Shown here in pieces: positions 20,901 through 30,900 of a stretch of DNA of 36,769 nucleotides. Source of the stretch: Phoronis australis (taxonomy: Eukaryota; Phoronida; Phoronidae); assembly GCA_002633005.1 (NCBI GenBank), contig NMRA01000041.1, forward strand, positions 218,697-255,465. The letters run 5' to 3'. The position numbers and the translations under genes are program-made. The notes below the pieces were generated by a model. That model did no database searches and was not told the DNA's origin. It saw nothing but the letters and a program-made list of their open reading frames with translations. The stretch's first letter is position 1. Each line of letters begins with the position of its first letter.

Positions 20901-23322
20901 TTGTCAATCAATCTAGATTCAGCCAATCATTGAACGACACAGGCGGGGCATCAACCACCTCTACAACATCGTTCCACCCAGGAGGTAGTGAGAGTGGCTG
21001 GGATGACCTGCAGGAGTACATGACAAAGGTGGGTGGGACTTGGAAAACCACCTGGCGTATCTGGCTTTCTTTAATCTCTATGTTTCAAAATATTTTGAAT
21101 GTAACACAGCGGGAGGACTTAATTACCTAGGGTCACACTGTTTTTTACTTTTTGGGGAAAAATGAAAAAAACGTCATAAGCTGAAATCAAATCAAAACTG
21201 AAAGTTTGTGACTGAACCGTTTCAGCCCTTTGTTTGTGTGCCCAAGCCCCAATTCAATGAGTCTCATTTGCAGCTACAAAAAGAAATGAAAGATGACGAG
21301 TTGGACCGGTTCAACCACCTCTTGACTACTCACATGGAGGCAGAGGCCAACAAACCTTTTCATGAGTTCTGTGATGCCGTCTTGAAGTTGTATGGGCCGC
21401 AGAGGAAGCACTTGTTGGCTGGTAAGTATCCACAGTTGTCTGGGGGGAGGGGGTTAGCATGTTTTCTTTCATGTGCTGCTTAACAGATTTAGGCCAGTTT
21501 TAAATAGCATAGATACCCTAGACTATCTCATTCCCAGTAATACATTTTGATCCTATATGGACCCCTGAGAAGTGTTATGGTCGTATCGATGCAATGTTTT
21601 AATAAAACATTGGAGTGAGAAATGTTACATTAAAAGGCTTAGCATAGTTGTGTAGCAATTTGCATGTTGATTGGTCTCTATGACTACCGACACAAAACAT
21701 TGCTACAGTTGCTGCAAACCTGGTTTTCATCAAGGAACCAACTTGTTATTTAGTCCGCTTTCCATTGCAAAATTGTTTTTGAACTGGTCCTTTCTCAGAC
21801 TGAGCTGAGAAACTCGATAGTGCCCATTGCCTGGCTCACTAAATTGACATGTCACGTCATGTCATTACTTGTCGAGCATGGTCACAAACAATAACGAAGT
21901 ACCAGTTTATCCCAACCCAGAAGTCACAACTCTCAATAAGGAACGAGTTGAAACCAGTTTAGAATTGGAGGTGGTCTAATGAAAATGTTCCGTTCTTTGA
22001 TTGAAGATAAGTTTATAACAACTCGGGATAAAGCGAAATATTGAACAACTTTGTGTGGAATGTCATTTAGCATTCATGGCACCCGAACGTAAATTTTGCT
22101 ATTTGCAATCTGACCAATCAAGACGCTTTTGAAACCATAAACCCTTACCACAAACAGAGCAGATGATGTCAAGATGGTAAGAACGTCAAGCTAATCTAAT
22201 AATAAATGATGGAAAAATCAGAGGAAGAAAGCATCAATGGTCATGCAATAAATGGAATTATAGTTCTTTGGGTATATCAAACCACATGGACCTTGGGAGA
22301 GCAATGATGCCATTGAAGTAAAGTAACATTGACGCTCTTGTCCTCCATTTTATCTAGGTCTGAGAAAGTTCATCCAGAAGGAGAAGTTCCAAGATTTTGA
22401 TTTGTTCCTCAGACAAAATGGCATATTAGAGCCAACCAATGGCACGTCTTCTCTGTCAAGCGACGGATCAAGACGATATCAAATTTACAGGTACGCTGAG
22501 ATATTGCAGACTATTCAGTAGTCCTCCACTCAGACACTAGAAAATATTAACAGTGAGCAGTAGTTGAATGTTTTGCTTATGAGTGAAAGAGAGTTGATTG
22601 CCATTGCAGGAGAGGCATTCTGACCTGTACCAAGAGCTGTGACCATGCTAATCCTATCAATAAGTAACAATTTTACATAATTATTAACTGTCATAGTGTA
22701 CATGAAGTGTACCACTGGTGTGTTTATTGCCAGGTCGTAGTGCTCACATAATCAGTGGTTTGGTTATCAGGCTCTTGAAACGGATAATAAACAATTTCAT
22801 ACTAGGTGAAAAGACTAAAAATATCAAAAAAAAAAACCCTGCTGCTGATGGACTGGCATGCCTATAGCCCACCCCGCAATGTGACTAAGGTGCAAACTAG
22901 TTGCAATTCATGTATTTTATACGTGTGAAGTGTTAGTGTTACATTGAAAGCGCATTCTGCTGTTGTTATAATTGATGAGTCAAAATTGACTCGTGTATTG
23001 TTTTAGAAAATTAATGTGTTTCTCTGTGTTACTAGAGCATTCCACATGTAATCCAACTTCTGGATACAGACTCAGCTTCAAATATTTTTGCACAGGATTG
23101 AATTATGCACTGATACGCAAGTACTGTGTAAACATTGTCCAATTGGTTTTCAGACGAACGGAGAGTGATGCATCACAGTCGTCGTTTGGCAACAACACCA
23201 TATACAGCGATCGCGACAGTTTTGGACATGAGGCCATCGATCACATCATAAATGACTTTACGCAGAAATACAACAGCATTTCTATAGACACTAATCCCAA
23301 GACATACATACCAAAAACATGA
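11874..23322 (+). CDS. CCM2: CCM2 (malcavernin) scaffold protein, 12 coding exons
   Basis: Coding exons: 11874-11903, 14650-14802, 15530-15613, 16082-16180, 16547-16634, 17792-17850, 18769-18868, 20110-20122, 20923-21028, 21274-21421, 22358-22490, 23154-23322. All introns are GT-AG; total 1,182 nt, 393 residues plus stop. CCM2 is a cytoplasmic adaptor which, in vertebrates, joins KRIT1 (CCM1) and PDCD10 (CCM3) and restrains MEKK3 and Rho signalling. A phosphotyrosine-binding domain lies at about residues 45-200, with IEKEVKY, ADHDAILSLSVNNIKISRRD, IPIYEVATICYIRDDAQH and the final helix EELCSLVGQCFQHVYTE. Phe185 in GQCFQ aligns with the Phe of human CCM2 linked to KRIT1 binding (family knowledge). 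A harmonin-homology domain lies at about 236-320 (LQEYMTKLQKEMKDDEL, FHEFCDAVLKLYG, LRKFI). A Ser/Thr-rich linker joins them, and an acidic helical tail HEAIDHIINDFT follows. The PTB insert and linker are shorter than in human (444 residues). The N-terminus is the least certain part. Confidence 0.95.
13131..13144 (+). promoter_or_regulatory. Possible CTCF-like motif in CCM2 intron 1
   Basis: GCCACTAGAGGGCT matches most of the bilaterian CTCF core (CCACNAGRKGGC). A single motif match of this length is weak evidence. Confidence 0.2.
14394..14621. repeat. Minisatellite, 37-bp unit, six copies
   Basis: Six head-to-tail copies beginning TATTGAAATCTAC and ending GGGGTATGTGAAA, starting at 14394, 14431, 14468, 14505, 14542 and 14579, followed by a partial seventh. 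Units differ by one to three bases. Ends 28 bp before the acceptor of CCM2 exon 2. Confidence 0.97.
14650..14802 (+). CDS. CCM2: CCM2 exon 2: basic N-terminus into PTB domain
   Basis: Encodes a basic stretch (APRKRAS.., YPARRKLK) and then ILIDDCIEKEVK, the start of the PTB domain. Acceptor CTTATTTAG, donor GTATGA. A 37-bp minisatellite ends 34 bp upstream of the acceptor. Confidence 0.92.
15530..15613 (+). CDS. CCM2: CCM2 exon 3
   Basis: Encodes YAGTISNVPIALDSTNRTEV then LRVVDEGR in phase 0. Acceptor TTGTTTCAG, donor GTAGGT. Confidence 0.93.
16082..16180 (+). CDS. CCM2: CCM2 exon 4: PTB core
   Basis: Encodes RNKVIPGTLTADHDAILSLS then VNNIKISRRDGVE, the best conserved strand pair of the domain. 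Acceptor GTTATCTAG, donor GTATTG. Confidence 0.95.
16547..16634 (+). CDS. CCM2: CCM2 exon 5: PTB core
   Basis: Encodes EMLARIPIYEVATICYIRDD then AQHCLAIKY and one base of Gly. Acceptor TTGTACAG, donor GTGAGC. Confidence 0.95.
17326..17679. repeat. Minisatellite, ~23-bp unit, about 15 copies
   Basis: Repeats of CATAATACAATGTGTGTAAATAT with G/T variation in the TGTGTGTAA/TGTGTTTAA part and one shortened unit. Lies in the CCM2 intron between exons 5 and 6. Higher-order order of the G and T variants suggests unequal exchange. Confidence 0.97.
17792..17850 (+). CDS. CCM2: CCM2 exon 6
   Basis: Encodes KPDEVKEFCHLAVLFCPSR. Much shorter than the corresponding vertebrate insert. Acceptor TTTTTGCAG, donor GTAAGT. 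Confidence 0.9.
18769..18868 (+). CDS. CCM2: CCM2 exon 7: C-terminal PTB helix
   Basis: Encodes SASEELCSLVGQCFQHVYTE and on to NAVNPP, ending one base into a Ser codon. Acceptor TATTTCAG, donor GTGAGT. Confidence 0.93.
19471..19719. mobile_element. TIR element, CAGGGSTTGGAAT ends
   Basis: Ends read TCAGGGGTTGGAAT (19471-19484) and ATTCCAAGCCCTGA (19706-19719), inverted with one mismatch. The last 22 bases (19698-19719 less the final A) match 33437-33458 exactly in reverse complement, so the two are one repeat family. CAGGG-type ends resemble hAT transposons, but no clear target-site duplication was seen here. Confidence 0.6.
20110..20122 (+). CDS. CCM2: CCM2 13-nt microexon
   Basis: Thirteen bases between a good acceptor (TTATTTTGCAG) and a consensus donor (GTAAGT) complete the split Ser codon of exon 7 and give SLPD plus two bases of Ile. 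Exon 7 ends in phase 1 and exon 9 needs one base, so skipping this exon would break the frame. That phase requirement is the main evidence. Confidence 0.7.
20324..20545. mobile_element. Fold-back (MITE-like) element with 47-bp inverted arms
   Basis: Arms 20336-20382 and 20488-20534 are inverted copies with about six mismatches, both starting from TCTGGTCTGCACGCCAC. Weaker symmetry extends about 10 bases outward and again into the interior. No coding capacity. Located in the CCM2 intron after the 13-nt microexon. Confidence 0.85.
20923..21028 (+). CDS. CCM2: CCM2 exon 9: Ser/Thr-rich linker
   Basis: Encodes QSLNDTGGASTTSTTSFHPG, a low-complexity linker, then ESGWDDLQEYMTK at the start of the harmonin-homology domain. 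Acceptor GATTCAG, donor GTGGGT. Confidence 0.88.
21274..21421 (+). CDS. CCM2: CCM2 exon 10: harmonin-homology domain
   Basis: Encodes LQKEMKDDELDRFNHLLTTH through FHEFCDAVLKLYGPQRKHLL. The acceptor at 21273 (CATTTGCAG) gives a gap-free match to the vertebrate domain spacing; an in-frame alternative acceptor ends at 21225. Donor GTAAGT. Confidence 0.92.
22358..22490 (+). CDS. CCM2: CCM2 exon 11
   Basis: Encodes LRKFIQKEKFQDFDLFLRQN then GILEPTNGT and a Ser-rich stretch, ending two bases into an Arg codon. Acceptor TTTATCTAG, donor GTACGC. Confidence 0.93.
23154..23322 (+). CDS. CCM2: CCM2 last coding exon
   Basis: Encodes RTESDASQSSFGNNTIYSDR then DSFGHEAIDHIINDFTQKY and a short polar tail with a TGA stop. 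The HEAIDHIINDF helix matches the acidic C-terminal helix of vertebrate CCM2 in character. Acceptor GGTTTTCAG. Confidence 0.9.
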
Positions 23323-23877
23323 AGGGAGCGAGATAGCTGGCACAGGGAGCATTAATTAGTCCTACTAAGGCCAATAATGTGTAGTTGTTTATTCTGAAAA
23401 TAGCCCGGGACTGCATTCGTTAGACTTCAAGACATAAGCTTGCACTTGAAACGAAACATTTCGCTTTAGTGAATTCTGTCCCACAATTCAGCAGCCCAAC
23501 CTCACTGACCAATCACTTCAGTGGCTGCCATTCTACTAGGATGGACTGCTCCTGAGCATAATAACATTTCACTGGTGGGATTTTGCAAGATCTCGGGACT
23601 AGGTTTACGGAATGCTCTCCTGAACAAAATTTGGTTCTTGGGCTTCAACAATACTTACGGTTTTATATTTTCCTAATGAGAAATTGAAGATTGGCTGTAA
23701 AAATTGCCGTTCAGCTTTGGACTCCACCCTCTGCCTGTGGGTGTGGTGTGCTGGGAATTGATGCTGATTATGTTATTTTAGTTAACATTTCTATGTTGGG
23801 GATAAGCTACATTGTTTATGCAAGAAGATGAATGCTGGGGTCACTGTGTCCCCTTGTTCTTAGCGCTGCTCCAGGTG

Positions 23878-23883
23878 AATAAA
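23878..23883 (+). terminator. Candidate CCM2 polyadenylation signal AATAAA
   Basis: First canonical AATAAA after the CCM2 stop codon, 556 bp downstream. Two more follow at 24019 and 24079, and choice among them is unknown. Confidence 0.5.
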
Positions 23884-25590
23884 GCTTCGAGGTAATCCTC
23901 GCACAGAGTAAATGTCAGGGAAATAACCCGTAGTAGGTAGACGATTTTGGTGTTTGGCTGGAGCAGTATAAGAATTTAATGAGAAATGATTTTAAGTGAA
24001 GTTATTTTCATATTTGGTAATAAATTAAACTATACCATGGTTGTGAATGTTATTTTCATCTGACATTTTGAAAACAAGAATAAAAAACATTGTTTGCAAA
24101 TTTCCGAACAGGGTAGTATCTGAATTCTTCAGTATCATGGGACAATATGAAATTAATTTTGGGTTAATTAGTTTGTTGACAATTAAAACTAATTAACTGC
24201 AAGTTTGTAATCATCCACGTTTTGTACATATTAGCGTTATATTGTTACAGTTATCCTCAAGAGATCTTGGACAGGAAAGTTTATTTTATAAATTAAAGAT
24301 AACTTAAGCTTAAAAACATTACTACTACTACTGGAGGTATAATTCCATCAATTGCTTCACACTCACGTTTGGTCTTTGTGAGCTACTACTGTGTGTTAAT
24401 TCTTTATTTGAATTGAGATTGATTAAGGTTGCCTGGAATTCCCCATACTACTCATACAAATGGAACTAAACCTGCCATGACATTTGACTTTATATAATGA
24501 TCGTTTTGAAAGTAGTAATCACAGGCTTGTCAGTTCCTCTCAAGCTTCCAAGTCTTTTCTAATGTTCTATCTACTCCGGTTAGCGTTCATGATGGGAAAT
24601 TCCGGGTCATTTTGTCTGATTATTTTTGGCATATTTTGTACCTGATGGAGGAGAAATCTTTGTAATTTTGTACTTTAGATATTAATTCTCTGTGTTACCA
24701 TGATTTAGGCACCATTTATCCACAGAATATTCTCATATATCTATATCATGGACGTTTCAGTCTGTGAAATGAGTGAGCTTTTGTTGTAATTATTGTTATT
24801 GTATTTACCTAATGTTAATATTCCTATCTAGTCATCCATTTTTCTTTGAATAACATAATGTGTTGTGAACAAGAAGCCATTAGGGCTGTTCCAGCAAAAT
24901 CCGTATGGGAGGGGGACGTCAGTGGAAATAAAAATTCATATGTCATTGGTGGTCTTCAGAAAAAAACTCAAATTATGAGTGGTCGTTCTTGTAAGGAATA
25001 AAAGCATTAAAACTGGGTGATATTTTTTGACCTGTAAATGTTGACAGGTTGATATTTTCAGCCAAACGCATCTCAAAAGAAACTCATTAAAAATTCCCTT
25101 GGCATATACCCAAACATGTACCAAAACAAAAAACAAGCCCATTTTGATAGTGTATAATTACACAAAATCCACGAGGGCTCTAGATAAGGGGGATAACGAC
25201 TGAGAACATGTAATAATCTATTTATACCACGTATTGAACGATGAACATTGCAATGAATCGATCTACCTTTCTCGACTTGCCTCAGCTTTTGCAACTACTT
25301 TTATGTCAGAGGCCTGGGGTTGTGACCTTTTAAGAAAAGTGCGGCCCGTTCCACCCACTCGGCTCTGCTCTGCTACTGGACAGGGCATCCAGCGTTCAAT
25401 TTGGGGGGGCTTGAATGTCTGGCGATGCGGACCTTTTACTAACAAAAAAGCGTGAGGATGACTAAACAAAATGGGGTACCACGTTCAGAGAAAGTAGTTG
25501 TGCATTAGCGTCTATTTAGTGCACTTTGGTCTTGTTTTCTCGGACTTTTTGTTTCTCTGAGGCAGACCTTTTTGCCCACTTCGCCAAATT

Positions 25591-25614
25591 GGGGGGGGGG
25601 GGGGGGGGNGGGGG
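25591..25614 (+). repeat. Poly-G tract with an ambiguous base
   Basis: A run of G from 25591 to 25614 broken by a single n at 25609. True length is probably unresolved in the assembly. On its own it could form a G-quadruplex. Confidence 0.95.
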
Positions 25615-26157
25615 CTCGTTCGAGCCCTGCCCCTTGTATGTGTAGGACAGGGCAGATAGAGTTTATGACCCTAATTCACACTAACGCGCACAAGATTTAG
25701 GACACTTGGTCGAGTCCCTATATGTGAAATTTTAAGTTTTAGCAATTAAATTTTGCTATGAAAATGAAGCATTCATCACTAGGTTGCAAGGATAGAAACA
25801 ATTCTCTATACGGGATAGAGTTGAGATTGGTTATGAACTTCAAAATCCATGTAGTTTCAGAAATGCTCATGTATAACAACCTCAAGTCTTCATTTTCAAA
25901 AAAGGAATCTTTGTACTATTGCTGAACCAGACTTCAAGTAGAATATTCCAGAATTTTCCACTAGTGTCCAACAGAGGATATACTAAACTGTATTTCGTAA
26001 TGCTGTGTTCACACGCAGGCTCTGGCACTTGCACAAAAAGAACTGAGCAGTCAATCTAAGCAAGCACTATGTGGATAGGCACTGTATATTGTATGTTTTG
26101 TTATAATGCAAAAAAAATTCATAACTAAAGCCAATCATGTTTCCATTAAAATAATTA

Positions 26158-26163
26158 TTTTAT
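26158..26163 (-). terminator. Candidate TRAPPC13 polyadenylation signal AATAAA
   Basis: TTTATT on the plus strand, i.e. AATAAA on the minus strand, about 1.7 kb past the TRAPPC13 stop codon. Long for a 3' UTR but no closer canonical signal was noticed. Confidence 0.3.
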
Positions 26164-27834
26164 TCAAGTCTGTTATAGTCATAGTTTCAGACCAAACACA
26201 AAATAATTTACAGTTATCACTGTACAGCTGATATATTGCACAACAGTCAATAGAGGCTCTGACAAACACATGGACATACAAGAAAATTGCACATCTTTTT
26301 TACAGTAAAACCTTGGTTCAGGACATGGTACAGCTGACCACTGAAATTTTATATTTTTCTGTGGAAGGTGTACAGCATCAAATTAAATGCTTTTCCATGT
26401 TTATGTTTTGGGCCAGTCACCAACAGACATTTGGAAAAACTACGGGCATTCACAACAGTTAGAAGGACTTGAAAGATAAAAGAAGGTATTTTTGGCCATA
26501 ATTTTGAGCTAAATTGGTGAAATTTTGCTGAACTAAAACAAAAAGTGGCGAGTTTCAAATCTAGTTTTGGCACAAGTAAGAATGGTGAATTTCTGGTAGG
26601 TACCTCGCACACCACATTTACGCAATAATTGAAATAACCAAAAAAAGGTAATCCCAAGCAGAAAAAAATAGTGAGATTATTTTTTGTTTGTGTCAAGCAA
26701 TGGTGATCGGCACAGATTCTAAGGTAAACTACAAATCAACATTATAAATGACATCTTTAAGCTGCGTAATATTACAGGTTGAACAGTGGCGTATGTGCGC
26801 AGGTGAAAAGCTTAATTACAGGTATAGTCAAACCATGCTACAATGAACCTCTGCGGACTTTTCTGAAACGTTCGCTGCACGGACAACATCATTGCCAAAA
26901 TTGCCCATTTTCAAGGGCTTCTAACATTGTTGCGAACCCACGATTTTTTAAAAAAATGTCTGATGTAAGCTATGATAAAAAACTTCAAAATCACAAGACG
27001 TTCATTTTATGGTGCTTGCCTGTTATGAAAAAATCAGTGAATAAAGTTTCAATTTACTGCCATACCGTGTCCCAAATTCGTGACATTTAACCATGACTGA
27101 ATTTCCTTGTAACCGCATCAACTTGTATACACTCAAACACTACAGATGGCTTGTGGAATGGAACATTCATTGTATTGTGAGCAAACGATACAAACCGTGC
27201 GCGTTGTCATGCAATTTCATCATTTTACCACGGTGGTGATTCAAAATATGCTCGGTCATCCAACATGGCCAACCTGAAGACCTCTCATATGATTGTAATA
27301 ATGTGAGCCACTGTTCGTCAAATTTCGGTCAGCCACAATCTTTATAGCTTCTATGGGTGTGTAAAAGTGTACGGCAGTACCACCCCACTAAATGAGTGGG
27401 CAAGGCATATCTTACTTCACACCTAAATATCAGTTTAAAGAATGTTAACCATAGTAGTTGTGAAAGAGCACCGTGCCTCCAACAACTTCTCCAGAACGCG
27501 TAACGTCACTCAGTTCCTCATTCTTGTACAAATTAGTCGGTAAATTCCCAGTTCACATGTGGGGTGCCAGCACCACTGACCACTTTACTGATAGCGAAAC
27601 TCGATGCGTGCCCATCACAGAGCACAGATTTGTGGGATAGGAGTCGCAATCTAGGACATATGAAGTGCTGTCGCTTGGTACATGTTTACTCGCATAAATG
27701 ATAAAATGAACTCGCGTGTCTATTTCAAATACGACAAATACAAGTGATTTTTAAAGATTGGTGGGGCTTTTGATTACTGCTATCCCACAATCCTTTGTGC
27801 GTACTGTTTCATGCTATTCAAAAAAAGGTCAATT
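26164..27834. other. TRAPPC13 3' UTR or intergenic sequence
   Basis: No conserved protein or RNA was recognised on either strand. On the minus strand this directly follows the TRAPPC13 stop codon. Confidence 0.4.
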
Positions 27835-27933
27835 TCACACCATTTCGCCAGAGTATATGAATACTTGGGTCACCTCATCATACTCGTAAGTTCGCTTCAA
27901 GAAAGAATCTGTGAGGCGCAATCCAGAGATCGT
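27835..27933 (-). CDS. TRAPPC13: TRAPPC13 last coding exon
   Basis: Encodes [20 protein letters not shown] then a short divergent end [12 protein letters not shown] and TGA. Acceptor TTTTTCAG, phase 0. Confidence 0.93.
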   Translation of the reverse strand, partial: TISGLRLTDSFLKRTYEYDEVTQVFIYSGEMV

Positions 27934-30900
27934 CTGAAAAACCAACAGTCAATCATACATTTCAGTACATCAAACAAGGGCTCTGGAACTTAAGTAAAAA
28001 ATTTGGTCTTGCGATCCACACAACTGTTTCTGAAAAAAATAATTAATCTCACTGACCTGCCACATCTCAGATATGATGTTCCTAAGCAAAGAAAGCCAAA
28101 TTTTCCTCAAAGAGTGTTTGGTTTTAGCAATGGAGATTTTTTTGAATGCAAAGCCAGCAATCAAAAGATAAATTTCAACATTTAGAGAAAAACTTGTTAT
28201 GCTTCATTTTCAACTTCTAAACTGGTGATCTAAATAGGCCTCAGTAGTCAAATCTAGACAACCTTTTACAGCTAACAGTCACAAACAATAACTTTTTACA
28301 ATGTGGATTGTACAACTGCTCTTCCAAACAAACTATGGACATTAACAGTTCAAAATTTACTGAGGCATGTCTTGGCGCCTCTCCTACCCCTGCCCTTGTT
28401 CTAACCCATCCTAGCTCACCTGTAAACCAGGGTGTACTGCAACATGTCTTGGCCCCTCTCCTACCCCTGCCCTTGTACTAACACCCATCCTAGCTCACCT
28501 GTAAACCAGGGTGTACTGCGATCATAGACAGGTGTAAGCTCAGGTGTTCCCCAGGAGACAGCTTTCCCAACTGACGACCTGATATGCCGCACCAGAAGAG
28601 ACCCCTACTGGTGACCTCGTTCTCTAGGGTCATGGTAAGATCCATGGTGCGCTCACTGGCAATATAGGAAATTAAGTCACATGACTAACAAAAACTTACT
28701 AAAATCAAAGTTTAAAATTATAATAATATTACGGAGATAGATTTCAATTACCCATACTTCAAGTGTTGTCGGCGTTTAAAAGTACCGGAGCCAAAAATAT
28801 AAGTCGGACGAAATTCCATTTCCCAGTCACAGCAACTCTGATGGACAATTCCACTTTCACTCAGTTACCCTCTGCTTGCCTTCAGTAATCATGTTGGGGT
28901 ATTACAGATCACTGACTGTTTTTGGCATACCTTATGATTTCTCACACCAGCTCTGCTTTCGCTGGCAACCCTGAAGTGGTGCACATTTTACATTATCGAG
29001 TGGTAAGCGGCAATTGGGTAAAACATACCCGATCATTCGCAATGTTCTTTTTACATGGCCAAATGCTGGTATGGTAACAGAGTTAAAGAAATTGCGAGAA
29101 ATTACTGAGTCTTGAACAAGTAAAACCAAAGGTGTTGAAAGTACATGAAGTATATCAAAGTTGGACAAATTGACAGAACATACCAGCAATTTGTGACTTT
29201 ACAGGTAAACTCAAACGGCTTTTCTACTTGTACTATCTCAGGTAGAGTATCAACAGTTAGTCTGATGTCTCCATATCCTGGTGCCTACAATTAGACATTA
29301 GAATTAGTGAAGCTCATTCTAGTCAGATTGAACTTTCAACCAACAAATGATAAAAATGAGTTTAGACCTGAAAACACTAAACGCGTAAAATAAACTTAGA
29401 ATTTCCTTCAATGCTTTCAATGAGGTTTTCACAATACGCCTAGAAGAAATCTTGAATTTGGGACGCTTAAATTTGTTGAAAATAGGAAAGTGTTTACTCT
29501 ACTTATTTACTGTGTATTTCTCCTCGTCCACTTTCACAATTTTAGACATCATTAACTAACATTTTAGACATCAGAAAATTAAGTTGATGCTAGGATACTT
29601 CAACTTACGAACTGGCCAAACTTTTGGAAGAAACCATTGATCACTTCAGACGTAATTCAATATTAATTACTATTGACTGAACGGTATTGACTCTTCATGT
29701 AACATTAATTAGCTAAGACAATGACCGACACGGTATTGAACAAAGTTCAATTGCCACTCAGTCAGTAACGTGGAATGCATAACTAATAAAGATCAAGGGA
29801 ACATTATTAATTAAATTTTGCTTTAAGTCTAAGATAACCAGTGGTTTGTAATTTTAGTACAAATAACATCAAAATGTTGGCTATAAACTTTTCAAACTTA
29901 TCCCAGTGCCAAACTGACCACACGCTGCAGCTGACTAGTCTGTAGACGTCCCTTCTCGCCTAGATTCGTCTTCCACACAATGTCCATTTTGCCGATATTA
30001 GTGACACCTTTTAGCAGTCGGTTGGACTCGCCAGACTGAACACCAGGGGACAGGCAGTAGAGATATTGGCGAGTGTCCAGAGGGTTCATGTAGTTCACCC
30101 GACCAAAAACATTAAAATCCCTGAAATGAAGGAAAGGGGATTGTAACTTCAGGCCTTACACGGAAGAGACGTTATACAAAATAAAAACTTTACACAAATA
30201 AGCGAACATTTAAAACCACATATTCCCCGTTTTGCTGGCTAAAAACAAAATTGAATAACGGGTCTTTTACTATAAAAAACGGTCTTTTAAGATTCCCTAC
30301 CACAACAGGATTCTATTTCCATAACCAATTAGAAACGGAACTAGAATTCTATCACAGCATCGAGTATTATGAGCTCAATTTTATAAGAATAGTAGCATAA
30401 TTTGATGTTAATATTTCAACTGCTGAACAGAGTAAAATTTAGCTTTAAGGGACAGGTGCTGGTAATCAATGAACAAAACAGGATTCAATAACCAAGTTAA
30501 CTTCGAAGAAGAATTCAGAGGATTTAAAGAAACTCGTCACTAAAATTATAGTTAATTTATGTAACAAAACAAAGTGCATTGCAGCACCAGCTAACAGTCA
30601 CAAGGTCAAAGTGTTGTGTTTTGAAGGAGAAGAAAACCCTTCTTGGCTAGAGCCTGAAGAATGGACAGAACTCTCAAGAACAAGGTCTTAGATGGGTACA
30701 TTCAAGTCGTACAGAAATACAATTAGCAGAAACTTACATTACAAAGCCTATACGACAAAATGAACAGAAATCAATCCATTATCTACTTTTAATCTTCAAC
30801 CCCAGGTACATTCTATAATACACCACAATATAGTTTTTGTTTCAACCTGTTCCGATATTAAGCATGATCAGACTGAAGAAATTGGCACAAAATCTCACAT

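Larger units (their letters stand above)
23323..26150. other. CCM2 3' flank and intergenic sequence
   Basis: No further gene was recognised. The CCM2 3' UTR should lie in the first part, with AATAAA signals at 23878-23883, 24019-24024 and 24079-24084. A G-rich stretch near 25406 and the poly-G tract at 25591-25614 are the only other landmarks. Confidence 0.5.

Noticed and set aside
25234-25469. Overlapping open frames on both strands with slightly higher GC
   Set aside because: No motif recognised in either; the locally richer sequence may be an unrecognised repeat, but nothing supports a gene.
28932-29189. Minus-strand frame between two TRAPPC13 exons
   Set aside because: The flanking exons join in phase without it and it matches nothing in the family; it is intron.
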